Of a DNA stretch of 64,000 nt, positions 7,904 to 16,790 are shown piece after piece. A program made the translations under genes and the position numbers. The notes under the pieces are model-generated. The model was not told the origin of the DNA. It saw only the letters and a program-made list of their open reading frames with translations, and did no database searches. Positions within the stretch are counted from its first letter, which is position 1. The number at the start of each line of letters is the position of its first letter. The stretch is taken from assembly GCA_964423745.1 (NCBI GenBank), contig CAYRGG010000008.1, forward strand, positions 40,223-104,222, in the 5' to 3' direction. The stretch is from CAYRGG01 sp964423745. Lineage in GTDB: Bacteria > Pseudomonadota > Gammaproteobacteria > Competibacterales > Competibacteraceae.

Positions 7904-8142
7904 CAGCTTGCTTTGGATACAACAGCATACATAGCTTCCCCCTGAATACATTCCGCAGCAAATGCGAATACGGCTTGCAATGCCTCGGGTGTTAGTGAAG
8001 GGTAATTTTCAAGAATTTGCTGTTCTGTCCATCCTTCAGCTAATAGGCCAAGAATAAAATCAACGGCTAGTCGAGTACCCTTGACGACAGGTTTACCCAT
8101 TAAAACAGCAGGGTCACTATGAATAGCATCTCTCCAATTCAT
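7903..8142 (-). CDS. DUF433 antitoxin-like protein
   Basis: The 79-aa frame from the ATG at 8142 (M-N-W-R-D-A-I-H) has the DUF433 hallmarks: D-P-A-V-L-M-G-K-P-V-V-K-G-T-R-L-A-V, then ILGLLAEGWTEQQILENYPSLT and a helix ALQAVFAFAAE. DUF433 contains a winged or homeodomain-like HTH and is commonly the antitoxin partner of DUF5615. Its stop codon overlaps the toxin start, indicating translational coupling. The upstream in-frame extension to 8235 is not family-like and was left out. Confidence 0.87.
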   Translation of the reverse strand: MNWRDAIHSDPAVLMGKPVVKGTRLAVDFILGLLAEGWTEQQILENYPSLTPEALQAVFAFAAECIQGEAMYAVVSKAS

Positions 8143-8266
8143 TCGTTTATACCTTTGCTTTGGATTTCTAAAGAATTGTGGACTAGAGCTATCTTTATAT
8201 TCGACTTTTTTACCATTCCGAAAACAAGCCATCAAATAAAAGATAAAAAAACTAAAGAGCTTTCAA

Positions 8267-9094
8267 CTACCAGGACATTTCTAGACCTTTACGCAAGTTA
8301 CGGCCATAAAAAATTTCCGCCATTTCTTGACGCAAACGCCTTTCAATATCCGCTTGTTCTCGGGGAGAAATATCCTGTTTGTTGACACTGAATAGGTAAT
8401 TGTCCAGGTCAAAGTCTTTAAGCAGCATTTTAGTGTGGAAAATATTTTCTTGATACACATTCACGTCGATCATCTGATAGCGTTCTTTGGTATCTTTGGA
8501 AAGATAATTTTGAATAGAATTAATTTGATGATCGATAAAATGTTTCTTGCCATCCACATCACGGGTAAAGCCGCGCACCCGGTAATCCATGGTCACGATG
8601 TCGGACTCAAAGCTGTGAATCAAAAAATTAAGGGCTTTCAGCGGCGAAATGTGGCCACAGGTAGCCACATCGATATCGGCGCGAAAGGTGCTAATACCAT
8701 TATCCAGATGACTCTCTGGATAAGTATGCACACTAATATGGCTTTTATCCAAGTGGCCGAGTAATACCTCTGGCAGAGGCCCAGGCGAGGGACGATTTGA
8801 CACCGAGTTAGCCAATATGACCGGCTCCTCGGAAATCAGCATGGTTACGCTAGCACCCTTCGGATCATAATCCTGGGGGGCAATATTGAGAATATTGGCC
8901 CCGATAATTTCGGCCACCCTTGTCAAAATCTCAGTCAGCCGCTTAGCATTATAAACTTCATCAATATAGGCGATGTATTGAACCTGTTCTTCTTGAGTTA
9001 CTGCGTAACAGATGTCGTAAATGTTGAAACTAAGGGACTTAGTAAGATTATTAAAGCCTTGTAATTTCAGCTTGGGTAAAGGTTTTGGTCTCAC
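8267..9094 (-). CDS. speD: S-adenosylmethionine decarboxylase proenzyme, E. coli type
   Basis: SpeD makes decarboxylated S-adenosylmethionine, the aminopropyl donor for spermidine. It is made as a proenzyme that cuts itself to create a pyruvoyl group; the processing serine is in H-L-D-K-S-H-I (Ser118). The N-terminus KLQGFNNLTKSLSFNIYDICY, the segment TFRADIDVATCGHISPLKALN and NVYQENIFHTKMLLKDFDL closely follow E. coli SpeD. At 275 aa it is slightly longer (E. coli 264). The start is a GTG at 9094. speE is not adjacent. The gene is single and is followed closely by the DUF433/DUF5615 pair. Confidence 0.96.
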   Translation of the reverse strand: MRPKPLPKLKLQGFNNLTKSLSFNIYDICYAVTQEEQVQYIAYIDEVYNAKRLTEILTRVAEIIGANILNIAPQDYDPKGASVTMLISEEPVILANSVSNRPSPGPLPEVLLGHLDKSHISVHTYPESHLDNGISTFRADIDVATCGHISPLKALNFLIHSFESDIVTMDYRVRGFTRDVDGKKHFIDHQINSIQNYLSKDTKERYQMIDVNVYQENIFHTKMLLKDFDLDNYLFSVNKQDISPREQADIERRLRQEMAEIFYGRNLRKGLEMSW

Positions 9095-9182
9095 TCTGCT
9101 AACTCGCCAGCTAAACAGCTATCTGGTCTAGTGAAAAGGGCGCGATTTTATCAGTTTTTACGAGTTTTACCTAGGGTAGGTT

Positions 9183-9599
9183 TTACGTTTCCCGCAATTC
9201 GTAGCTGTGGGTAATTTCGGCGGTTTTGCCCATCATGATAGAGGCGGAACAATACTTCTCAGCCGATAGGGAAATGGCCCGCTTAACTTGATTTTCGTTA
9301 AGTTTCTCACCCGTCACGATGTAGTGCATCTGAATTTTGGTAAACACCTTAGGGTCCGTCTCGGCCCGTTCGCCGGTAATCTCCACCACACAATCCTCCA
9401 CGGACTGACGCCCTTTTTGCAGAATATTGAGCACATCGATGGCGCTACACCCCCCCATCCCTAATAGCAACATTTCCATAGGGCGCACCCCCAAATCCCG
9501 TCCCCCTACTTCCTGGGCGGCATCCATAATCACTGCATGACCACTGCCTGCTTCACCGATAAAGGTAAGATCCTGTATCCATTTAATCCTTGCTTTCAT
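9183..9599 (-). CDS. OsmC-family protein (YhfA-like)
   Basis: The OsmC/Ohr fold reduces peroxides or handles thiol chemistry with two cysteines. Here the first is in GMGGCSAIDVLNIL (near residue 50) and the second in A-E-K-Y-C-S-A-S near residue 120, matching the YhfA subgroup found beside crp in enterics. The protein starts M-K-A-R-I-K-W at the ATG 9599; a GTG just before is possible. 138 aa is typical. It is just upstream of speD in the same direction. Substrate is unknown. Confidence 0.88.
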   Translation of the reverse strand: MKARIKWIQDLTFIGEAGSGHAVIMDAAQEVGGRDLGVRPMEMLLLGMGGCSAIDVLNILQKGRQSVEDCVVEITGERAETDPKVFTKIQMHYIVTGEKLNENQVKRAISLSAEKYCSASIMMGKTAEITHSYELRET

Positions 9600-9625
9600 C
9601 ACGTTACCCCGCGAATTGATCCGCT

Positions 9626-9730
9626 GGGAATTATCCAGCTCGTGAAAGGGGTGTCGGCGGCCTGGATGGCCGCCGTCAAGACTATAAGGAAATATTTACG
9701 GCGTCCCCTGGAACGAGCTGGATAAGTCCC
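9626..9730 (+). repeat. Dispersed covarying hairpin element, copy 2
   Basis: The arms are almost perfectly self-complementary: GGGA plus TTATCCAGCTCGT at the left pairs with ACGAGCTGGATAA plus TCCC at the right, then AGGGG/CCCCT. The inner hairpin is GGCGGCC-TGGAT-GGCCGCC. It lies between the osmC-like gene and the trpC stop codon (4 bases away), and may act as a transcript end for trpDC. Confidence 0.88.
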
Positions 9731-9733
9731 GTG

Positions 9734-10540
9734 TTACATCATTTGCCTAAAAAGCTCAGCAAGCTTTTCGCCCGGTTCTGCTGCCCGCATGAAGGCTTCC
9801 CCCACCAAAAACCCATGTATTCCATTGTCTCGCATCAACGTCACATCTGCTGCTGTATGAATACCGCTTTCCGTAACCAAAAAACGATCCTCGGGGACAG
9901 TATGACGTAACTCGAGGGTTGTCTCGAGACGTGTTTCAAAAGTGCGCAGATTGCGATTGTTGATACCGATGAGGGGCAATTTCAAGGCTAACGCCCGTTC
10001 CAATTCGCCACCATCGTGTACTTCCACCAACACATCCATTTCTAAATCAAAAGCTAACTGGGCTAGCTCGTCAAGCATAGCGTCACCCAAAGCAGTCACA
10101 ATCAACAGAATACAATCGGCACCCATGACCCGCGCTTCATAAACTTGATAGGGATCGATAATAAAATCTTTACGCAACACAGGTAATTCACAGGCGGCGC
10201 GGGCTTCCTGAAGATAAGCATCATTGCCCTGGAAAAAGGTTTCGTCGGTAAGCACCGACAGGCAAGTTGCCCCACCCGCCGCATAACTGCGGGCGATAGC
10301 GGCGGGAGTGAAGTGATCCCGCAACAACCCTTTGCTGGGGGAGGCCCGTTTTAACTCGGCGATAACCCCGGCGCGACCCGCTTGCACCGCGTTTTCTAAC
10401 TGGGTTAGAAAACCCCGCGGCGTCGGTAAGCCGTCAATACGCTGGCTTAAAGCCCGCAAGCTCAAGCGACTGCTGCGTACAACGATTTCCTCCGCTTTAC
10501 GTTGGAGAATTTTTTCTAGAATATCGGGGGTGTCGCTCAT
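9734..10540 (-). CDS. trpC: Indole-3-glycerol-phosphate synthase
   Basis: TrpC closes the indole ring from carboxyphenylamino-deoxyribulose phosphate in tryptophan synthesis. This is the single-domain form, without fused TrpF. Family motifs in order: VIAELKRASPSKGLLR, VLRKDFIIDPYQVYEAR, EVHDGGELERAL, IGINNRNLRTFE, VTESGIH and GFLVGEAFMRA, all on the beta-alpha barrel. 268 aa is standard. It starts 8 bases after trpD. Confidence 0.97.
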   Translation of the reverse strand: MSDTPDILEKILQRKAEEIVVRSSRLSLRALSQRIDGLPTPRGFLTQLENAVQAGRAGVIAELKRASPSKGLLRDHFTPAAIARSYAAGGATCLSVLTDETFFQGNDAYLQEARAACELPVLRKDFIIDPYQVYEARVMGADCILLIVTALGDAMLDELAQLAFDLEMDVLVEVHDGGELERALALKLPLIGINNRNLRTFETRLETTLELRHTVPEDRFLVTESGIHTAADVTLMRDNGIHGFLVGEAFMRAAEPGEKLAELFRQMM

Positions 10541-10548
10541 ATTATGAA

Positions 10549-11559
10549 TTATGCTTTTTGACTAAAGGTGACCAGTTGCTCTAAAACCCGCAAGGGTGAA
10601 CCATTGGTCATGGCCTGGAGTGCCCTTGCCACGCCTTCATTGAGATTTTTGGCAAGGCCTGCCGTGTAAATACCCGCGCCGGCATTGAAGGCGACGATAT
10701 CGCGGACGGGACCGGCGTGTCCCGTAAGAGCTTCGCGCATTTTAGTAAGACTATCCTGCACACCATCGACTCGTAACGCATCCAACGGATGCCGGGCTAA
10801 ACCCACATCTTCGGGAATCAGCGTCAACCTGCGCACCGTACCGTCCCGTAGCTCCGCCACATGGGTAGGGGCGCTGATGCTGATTTCATCCAGTCCATCT
10901 TCAGAATGAACCACCAACACATGACGGCTGCCTAGACGTCCTAAAACTCGCGCTAGGGGTTCTACCCAACGCTCGGCAAACACCCCCAGTACTTGATTGG
11001 AAGCGCCAGCGGGATTCGTCAATGGACCCAGCAGATTAAAAATCGTCCGTACACCCATTTCCCGGCGCGGTCCAATGGCATGTTTCATGGCGCCGTGGTG
11101 AGACGGCGCAAACAAAAAGCCGACACCTACTTTTTCAATACAGACGGCGATGGCCGCGGGTTGTAAGTCCAATTTTACACCGGCCGCTTCCAGCACATCG
11201 GCGCTGCCGGTTTTGCCAGATACCGATCGATTACCGTGTTTAGCCACTTTAGCGCCGGCCGCGGCGGCCACCAGGGCGCTGGCGGTGGAAATATTAAAGG
11301 TACCTGCTGCATCGCCACCGGTGCCACAGGTGTCGATAACGTGGGGCGATTGTACCTGAACAGGGGTCGCCAATTCCCGCATCACTTGAGCGGCTGAGGC
11401 GATTTCCTCGACGGTTTCCCCCTTCATATGCAAACCGATCAAAAAACCACCGATCTGGGCAGGGGTCGCTTGACCCTGCATTATGGTATGCATCACGTCG
11501 GTCATATCCTCAGCGGCGAGATCCTGCTTTTTCATCACGGTGCGGATGGCTGTTTGCAT
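10549..11559 (-). CDS. trpD: Anthranilate phosphoribosyltransferase
   Basis: TrpD joins anthranilate to PRPP. The PRPP loop DTCGTGGDAAGTFNIST and the KHGNRSVSGKTGSADVLEAAG signature are present. I prefer the ATG at 11559 (M-Q-T-A-I-R); a GTG two codons earlier is possible. About 336 aa is standard. The gene heads a trpD-trpC pair; trpG, which usually precedes trpD in gammaproteobacteria, is not here. A hairpin element lies just upstream, so the promoter must lie in or beyond that element. Confidence 0.97.
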   Translation of the reverse strand: MQTAIRTVMKKQDLAAEDMTDVMHTIMQGQATPAQIGGFLIGLHMKGETVEEIASAAQVMRELATPVQVQSPHVIDTCGTGGDAAGTFNISTASALVAAAAGAKVAKHGNRSVSGKTGSADVLEAAGVKLDLQPAAIAVCIEKVGVGFLFAPSHHGAMKHAIGPRREMGVRTIFNLLGPLTNPAGASNQVLGVFAERWVEPLARVLGRLGSRHVLVVHSEDGLDEISISAPTHVAELRDGTVRRLTLIPEDVGLARHPLDALRVDGVQDSLTKMREALTGHAGPVRDIVAFNAGAGIYTAGLAKNLNEGVARALQAMTNGSPLRVLEQLVTFSQKA

Positions 11560-11601
11560 GTCCACTGGTTTTTGTTTCCCCCAAATTATTGTTGTCAGGG
11601 T

Positions 11602-11708
11602 CAGGGCTTACGCAGCTCGTGCCAGAGGACGCCGTGAACACTTTCCTGTGGGCTTGACGGCGGCCATCCAGGCCGTCGACACCTCTTTCACGAGCAACGC
11701 AAGCCCTG
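11602..11708 (-). repeat. Dispersed covarying hairpin element, copy 3
   Basis: Outer arms CAGGGCTT/AAGCCCTG, inner arms GCTCGTG/CACGAGC (one side with a small offset) and AGAGG/CCTCT. The inner hairpin is a GGCGGCC/GGCC pairing. Orientation is opposite to copies 1, 2 and 5. It lies 37 bases upstream of the trpD start, between trpD and the FkbM gene. Confidence 0.85.
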
Positions 11709-11771
11709 TTGTGGGTAAGTAGTAGATGTATAAAGACACCATTGTATGACAGGATTGCCAGTAAGAATAAA

Positions 11772-12530
11772 TCACCGTTTTAGGAGGCGGGCATAGACAT
11801 CCCCCGACTCTCCCGTTGGCACAGCTTCAGCTAATTGTTCCGCCAATTCCTTAGCGTTTAACCAAAACGGCGCTTGCAGACGGCAAGACTCTCCCACTGA
11901 CCAGTTAAATTCATAATCCCCTAGCATTGCAAGACGTGCGATGCACCCGTAGGCGGTTTCCATGGCAGCCGGAATATATTCAAAGGAAAGTATGGGCAAT
12001 GGCTCCGATAACCCCTCTAACACGTTGAGCTCATAACCTTCCACGTCAATTTTGCAAAAGGCCGGTTTACCATACTGGGCAATCAGCGCATCCAGGGTGG
12101 TGACCTGTACTGGCATACCCCGTTCCCAATTCACCTGAGCAAAACTGCTATCCTGCCGCACCGCTTGCATCCAATCCGCTGATAATGTGGTTACCGTAGG
12201 GGTACGGGAACTGACGAACAATGTCTCCATACCCACTTTAGCGCCCACGGCATCTGCTACTAAAACCACGTCAGATCTGTTCCCATACCAACGTTGTAAT
12301 AAACCCAGACAGGATGCCTGGGGCTCAACGGCAATGGTGCGAGCACCCAGCGTAGACCAGGCACCGATGCGATTACCCACATGAGCGCCGATGTCGAAGC
12401 AAAGGTCACCGGGTTGAATAAATTGCTTATAAAAATATAATAGACGGCGCCGATAAAAAGGAGAGCCATAATAAATCAAAATGGATCGCAGTAATCCGAA
12501 CCGCTCCCGGTAATTTTCAGTGTTTATCAA
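11772..12530 (-). CDS. FkbM-family SAM-dependent methyltransferase
   Basis: The 252-aa protein has the FkbM methyltransferase pattern: motif I D-L-C-F-D-I-G-A-H-V-G-N, R-T-I-A-V-E-P-Q as the acidic strand-2 end, V-T-T-L-D-A-L-I, and the signature F-C-K-I-D-V-E-G-Y-E-L-N-V-L-E-G-L. FkbM enzymes O-methylate sugars or polyketides, so a glycan or lipid-linked substrate is possible, but none is shown here. The frame opens with a TTG at 12530, 9 bases after the uvrB stop codon, with no obvious ribosome site, so the start is uncertain. It appears to be cotranscribed with uvrB. Confidence 0.82.
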   Translation of the reverse strand: MINTENYRERFGLLRSILIYYGSPFYRRRLLYFYKQFIQPGDLCFDIGAHVGNRIGAWSTLGARTIAVEPQASCLGLLQRWYGNRSDVVLVADAVGAKVGMETLFVSSRTPTVTTLSADWMQAVRQDSSFAQVNWERGMPVQVTTLDALIAQYGKPAFCKIDVEGYELNVLEGLSEPLPILSFEYIPAAMETAYGCIARLAMLGDYEFNWSVGESCRLQAPFWLNAKELAEQLAEAVPTGESGDVYARLLKR

Positions 12531-12539
12531 TAGCGCTAC

Positions 12540-14564
12540 CTAGCCTGCCTCGGTGTTAGGAATGCCCAACCCAAACTCACGAATACGCTGGATTTCATCA
12601 CGCACCTTGGCTGCTTCCTCGAATTCCAAATCACGGGCATGGCGATACATAGCCTGTTCCAACTGTTTAATTTTCTTCATCAATACCGCCGGCGACTCGC
12701 TCGCGTAGGTGGCGGTGGTCTCCGCCACTTGGGCGTAGCGGCGGGGCGATACCGGGCTATCGCTATAGACCCCTTCCATGATGTCAGCCACCGCCTTTTG
12801 CACAGTTTGCGGCGTAATACCGTGGGTTTCATTGTAAGCCTGCTGCTTAGCACGGCGCCGCTCGGTTTCTTCCATGGCCCGTTGCATGGAGCCCGTTATA
12901 TGATCGGCGTAAAGAATCGCTTTGCCATGGACATTGCGGGCTGCCCGACCGATGGTTTGAATCAAAGACCGATCCGAGCGCAGAAAACCTTCCTTATCGG
13001 CATCCAAAATGGCCACCAGGGACACTTCGGGCATATCCAAGCCTTCCCGCAGCAGATTGATACCCACCAATACATCAAATTCTCCCAGCCGCAGATCGCG
13101 GATAATTTCCACCCGTTCCACGGTGTCGATATCCGAGTGCAAATAACGCACCCGTACATGGTTTTCATGTAAATACTCAGTCAGATCTTCCGCCATCCGC
13201 TTGGTTAGGGTGGTGACGAGCACCCGTTCCCCAGCTAGGGTCCGAGTACGCACTTCTCCAAGCAAATCATCCACTTGAGTGATGGCTGGACGCACTTCCA
13301 AGGCAGGGTCCACGAGCCCCGTGGGACGCACCACCTGCTCCACCACGGCGCCGGATTTTTCCGCTTCATAGGACCCAGGTGTTGCCGAGACAAACACTGT
13401 CTGAAAGGCTAAACGCTCGAATTCATCAAAACGCAAGGGTCGATTATCCAACGCCGAGGGCAGGCGAAAACCGTATTCTACTAATGTCTCTTTACGGGCG
13501 CGGTCGCCCCGGTACATACCCCCTAATTGGGGAATGGTGACATGGCTTTCGTCGACAAATAACAACACGTTGGGGGGTAAATAGTCCATCAGGGTGGGCG
13601 GCGGTTCCCCCGCATTACGTCCCGATAGATAACGGGAATAGTTTTCAATACCGCTGCAGTAACCCACTTCTATTATCATTTCTAAATCAAAGCGGGTGCG
13701 TTGCTCTAAACGTTGGGCTTCCAGCAGCTTATTTTGCCCACGCAGTTCAACTAATCGTTCTCGAAGCTCATCTTTGATTTGGTCGATGGCCTCCAACAAG
13801 GTCTGGCGGGGAGTGACATAATGGGTTTTGGGGTAAATGGTTAGCCGTGGCACCCGCTTGAGCACTTCGCCGGTCAATGGATCAAAATAACTCAAAGACT
13901 CGATTTCATCATCGAACAGCTCTACCCGCACCGCTTCCCGCTCGGCTTCCGCGGGATGAATATCGATAACCTCACCGCGCACCCGATAGGTGCCCCGGGT
14001 CAGATCCAAGTCGTTGCGGGTGTATTGCAGCTCCGCTAAGCGGCGCAGAATAGCCCGCTGATCCACCGTTTCACCCCGCACCAGGTGCAGCACCATACGC
14101 AAATAAGATTGGGGATCACCGAGACCGTAGATGGAGGACACGGTGGCGACGATGATGGTATCGGGGCGTTCTAAAATAGCCTTGGTGGCCGATAAACGCA
14201 TTTGCTCCACATGTTCATTGATGGAGGCATCCTTTTCGATAAAGGTATCCGACGAAGGCACATAGGCTTCTGGCTGATAATAGTCGTAATAGGAAACGAA
14301 ATATTCCACGGCACTGTGGGGAAAGAAGGCTTTCATTTCTCCGTAGAGTTGCGCCGCCAACGTTTTATTAGGAGCCAGGATTAAAGCAGGCCGTTGCCGG
14401 GCGGCGATGACATTGGCGATGGTGAAGGTTTTACCGCTACCTGTGACCCCCAATAGGGTTTGATGGGAAAGCCCATCGTCTAACCCTTCCAAGAGGCCGT
14501 CGATGGCCGCTGGCTGATCACCAGCGGGGTGAAAATGGGTATTAAGCTGAAATTTTTTGTTCAT
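12540..14564 (-). CDS. uvrB: Excinuclease ABC subunit B
   Basis: UvrB verifies DNA damage and loads UvrC in nucleotide excision repair. The helicase motifs are intact: Walker A GVTGSGKTFTIA near residue 40, the beta-hairpin region VSYYDYYQPEAYVPSSDTFIEKDASINEHVEQMR, FVDESHVT, FVSATPG, LVTTLTKRMAEDLT, LREGLDMPEV and QTIGRAARNVHG. A C-terminal UVR domain (IKQLEQAMYRHARDLEFEEAAKVRDEI) for UvrA/UvrC contact is present. 674 aa matches E. coli (673). It is divergent from aspC with 86 bases between. Confidence 0.98.
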   Translation of the reverse strand: MNKKFQLNTHFHPAGDQPAAIDGLLEGLDDGLSHQTLLGVTGSGKTFTIANVIAARQRPALILAPNKTLAAQLYGEMKAFFPHSAVEYFVSYYDYYQPEAYVPSSDTFIEKDASINEHVEQMRLSATKAILERPDTIIVATVSSIYGLGDPQSYLRMVLHLVRGETVDQRAILRRLAELQYTRNDLDLTRGTYRVRGEVIDIHPAEAEREAVRVELFDDEIESLSYFDPLTGEVLKRVPRLTIYPKTHYVTPRQTLLEAIDQIKDELRERLVELRGQNKLLEAQRLEQRTRFDLEMIIEVGYCSGIENYSRYLSGRNAGEPPPTLMDYLPPNVLLFVDESHVTIPQLGGMYRGDRARKETLVEYGFRLPSALDNRPLRFDEFERLAFQTVFVSATPGSYEAEKSGAVVEQVVRPTGLVDPALEVRPAITQVDDLLGEVRTRTLAGERVLVTTLTKRMAEDLTEYLHENHVRVRYLHSDIDTVERVEIIRDLRLGEFDVLVGINLLREGLDMPEVSLVAILDADKEGFLRSDRSLIQTIGRAARNVHGKAILYADHITGSMQRAMEETERRRAKQQAYNETHGITPQTVQKAVADIMEGVYSDSPVSPRRYAQVAETTATYASESPAVLMKKIKQLEQAMYRHARDLEFEEAAKVRDEIQRIREFGLGIPNTEAG

Positions 14565-14650
14565 GGAGTGTTTGTCAGACGGGCAAAATTTACTATATAG
14601 TCAGAGCATTCTACTATTGTGATGTTCAACTTATTTCTTGAGGATCTGCC

Positions 14651-15835
14651 GTGAAAATCCAGCTGTCTGACCGTGTCCAACAGGTTAAACCCTCTCCCAC
14701 TTTAGCTGTCACCGCCAAAGCCAAAGAGCTGCGGGCGGCAGGTAAGGATGTCATCGGCTTAGGAGCCGGTGAGCCAGATTTTGACACGCCAGACTTTATT
14801 AAGGAAGCCGCCACCCGAGCTATTCAAGAGGGTTTTACCAAATATACGCCCGTGGGCGGTACTGCAGAACTAAAACAAGCCATTATCGATAAGTTTAAGC
14901 GAGATAATGACCTAAGTTATACGCCTGAGCAGATACTGGTCTCCTGTGGCGCCAAGCAAAGCCTTTACAACATGGCTAGCGCTCTGTTGAACAAAGGCGA
15001 CGAAGTCATTATTCCAGCCCCCTATTGGGTCTCTTATCCAGACATCGCTCTGCTAGCCGAAGCGAAACCGGTCATTATACAAACCACCGTAGAACAACAT
15101 TTCAAGCTTAAACCTGAACAATTGGCTGCGGCGATTACTCCCCGCTCTCGGTTATTGGTGCTCAATAGCCCGTCAAACCCCACCGGGATTGCCTATAGCC
15201 GTGCCGAACTGGCAGCGCTAGGAGAAGTATTGCTAGATCATCCCCAGGTGGTTGTGGTTACTGATGACATTTATGAACATATTCTCTGGGTAGACGAGCC
15301 CTTCTGCAATATCGTCATGGCGTGTCCCGACTTATACGATCGCACGGTGGTGGTGAATGGGGTTTCTAAAGCCTATTCCATGACCGGTTGGCGTATCGGC
15401 TACTGTGGCGGTCCATTGGACTTAGTAAAGGCCATGAACAAAATCCAGTCGCAAAGCACCTCTAATCCCACCTCTATCTCTCAAGTGGCGGCCCAAGCGG
15501 CATTGAATGGTGATCAAAGCTGTATCACGCCTATGGTCAAAGCCTTTAAGGAACGTCACGACTATGTGCTCAAGTCATTGCAAGGGCTAGAAGGCGTCGA
15601 GGTATTACCCGCGGATGGCACTTTTTATCTTTTCCCCAGTTTTCAAAAAGCCATGGAGGGTATGGATGGTATCAGCAATGATATTCAACTGGCGGAATAT
15701 TTTCTCAACGAAGCGGGAGTGGCCATGGTGCCCGGCTCCGCTTTTGGGGCTGATGGTTGTATGCGGATATCCTTCGCCACCAGCATGGATAATTTGGTCA
15801 ATGCCTTAAAGCGTATTGGCAAGGCGTTAGGATAG
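14651..15835 (+). CDS. aspC: Aspartate aminotransferase, class I (subgroup Ib-like)
   Basis: This PLP enzyme moves amino groups between aspartate and 2-oxoglutarate; the Ib subgroup may also accept prephenate. Visible signatures are GLGAGEPDFDTPDFI, PVGGTAELKQAI, NSPSNPTG, VVTDDIYEHI, the PLP lysine in V-S-K-A-Y-S-M-T-G-W-R (near residue 239) and the C-terminal M-R-I-S-F-A carboxylate-binding arginine. 394 aa is standard. It starts with a GTG preceded by GAGGAT at a good distance. It is a single gene, followed by a hairpin element that may end its transcript. Confidence 0.93.
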   Translation: MKIQLSDRVQQVKPSPTLAVTAKAKELRAAGKDVIGLGAGEPDFDTPDFIKEAATRAIQEGFTKYTPVGGTAELKQAIIDKFKRDNDLSYTPEQILVSCGAKQSLYNMASALLNKGDEVIIPAPYWVSYPDIALLAEAKPVIIQTTVEQHFKLKPEQLAAAITPRSRLLVLNSPSNPTGIAYSRAELAALGEVLLDHPQVVVVTDDIYEHILWVDEPFCNIVMACPDLYDRTVVVNGVSKAYSMTGWRIGYCGGPLDLVKAMNKIQSQSTSNPTSISQVAAQAALNGDQSCITPMVKAFKERHDYVLKSLQGLEGVEVLPADGTFYLFPSFQKAMEGMDGISNDIQLAEYFLNEAGVAMVPGSAFGADGCMRISFATSMDNLVNALKRIGKALG

Positions 15836-15848
15836 CGACTTATAGGGC

Positions 15849-15956
15849 CAGGACTATTGCTGCTCGTTCTAGAAGACGCCGTGAACACTTCCCTGTGGGC
15901 TTGACGACGGCCATCCAGGCCGCCGACACTTCTTGCACGAGCAACGGATAGTCCTG
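15849..15956 (-). repeat. Dispersed covarying hairpin element, copy 4
   Basis: Outer arms CAGGACTAT/ATAGTCCTG, inner arms GCTCGT/ACGAGC, then AGAAG/CTTCT. Where other copies have GAGG/CCTC this one has GAAG/CTTC, a compensated change. It begins 13 bases after the aspC stop codon. Confidence 0.87.
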
Positions 15957-16040
15957 TTTTAACGTAAGTCGTGAGAGAGACGCTGTCATTTGCCTGTTGA
16001 CGGCGTCTTTCCCAATGGGTAGCATACAAGGTCATCCTAT

Positions 16041-16116
16041 TCCCCGGTAGCTCAGTCGGTAGAGCAGATGGCTGTTAACCATCGGGTCGGCGGTTCGAGT
16101 CCGTCCCGGGGAGCCA
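16041..16116 (+). tRNA. tRNA-Asn (anticodon GTT)
   Basis: A complete 76-nt cloverleaf with acceptor TCCCCGG/CCGGGGA, D arm TAGCTCAGTCGGTAGAGCA, anticodon stem GATGG/CCATC with loop CTGTTAA (anticodon GTT), T arm GGCGGTTCGAGTCCGTC and encoded CCA. It is 21 bases upstream of the DUF389 gene. Confidence 0.97.
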
Positions 16117-16137
16117 GTTTCAAATGGCAGTCTCTAA

Positions 16138-16779
16138 ATGGCATCTCCGCCAAATTTCCCGCAGGTCAGTTTAAAAAGAATTGAACAAATTGCTGAGCAA
16201 GCTAAGCTGACGCCCGCTTATCTTGTCCTAATGTCCATGTCTGGCATCTTGGCCGCCGTTGCGCTGTTAGCTAACTCTGTTCCCATGTTGATCGGCTCTA
16301 TGGTTGTCGCGCCTGCCCTTCCACCCCTTGCCCTAGTGGCATTTGCCGCTGTGGGCGGCAAACCTCTGTATGCATTAAAAGGACTTTGGGGCGCTGTGGT
16401 AGGTATTTTACTAGCTGCGGGTTTTGCCATAGTAGCGGCTTGGCTGCTTAACGTGACCAACGTCTTTCCCGAAGAAGCCAATTTACTCAATAAACCGTTA
16501 CTGGAAGAGCGGGTAAATCCAGGTTGGTTTAGTGTCGTGGCGGCTTTGGCGGCGGGTATTGCAGGGACTATCGGGATGATAGAGGAAAAAACCGATACAT
16601 TAGTGGGTGTTGTGGCTGCGCTAGCCCTTGTGCCTGCCGCCGCAGCTGCCAGTATTGCCCTGCTTTCTGGCGATCCCATTCGGAGTCTTGGGGGAGTATT
16701 GCTCTTAGCGATTAACGTAACGGTGATTATTTTAACGGGAATTATTACCTTGCTGGTGATTCGACCAGATAAAGCATAG
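16138..16779 (+). CDS. DUF389-family integral membrane protein
   Basis: The 213-aa protein is mostly membrane-spanning, with about five or six hydrophobic segments. The DUF389 signature G-S-M-V-V-A-P-A-L-P-P follows a first helix, and later segments VVAALAAGIAGTIGM and VGVVAALALVPAAAAASIALL repeat the pattern. This is the short form of the family, without the long N-terminal cytoplasmic domain. Function is not known. It is downstream of tRNA-Asn with no operon partner. Confidence 0.82.
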   Translation: MASPPNFPQVSLKRIEQIAEQAKLTPAYLVLMSMSGILAAVALLANSVPMLIGSMVVAPALPPLALVAFAAVGGKPLYALKGLWGAVVGILLAAGFAIVAAWLLNVTNVFPEEANLLNKPLLEERVNPGWFSVVAALAAGIAGTIGMIEEKTDTLVGVVAALALVPAAAAASIALLSGDPIRSLGGVLLLAINVTVIILTGIITLLVIRPDKA

Positions 16780-16790
16780 CCGTGTGACTA

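Noticed and set aside
16218..16679. 153-aa frame antisense to the DUF389 gene
   Set aside because: Low-complexity Ala/Thr/Pro composition and full overlap with a well-supported membrane protein show it is a shadow frame.
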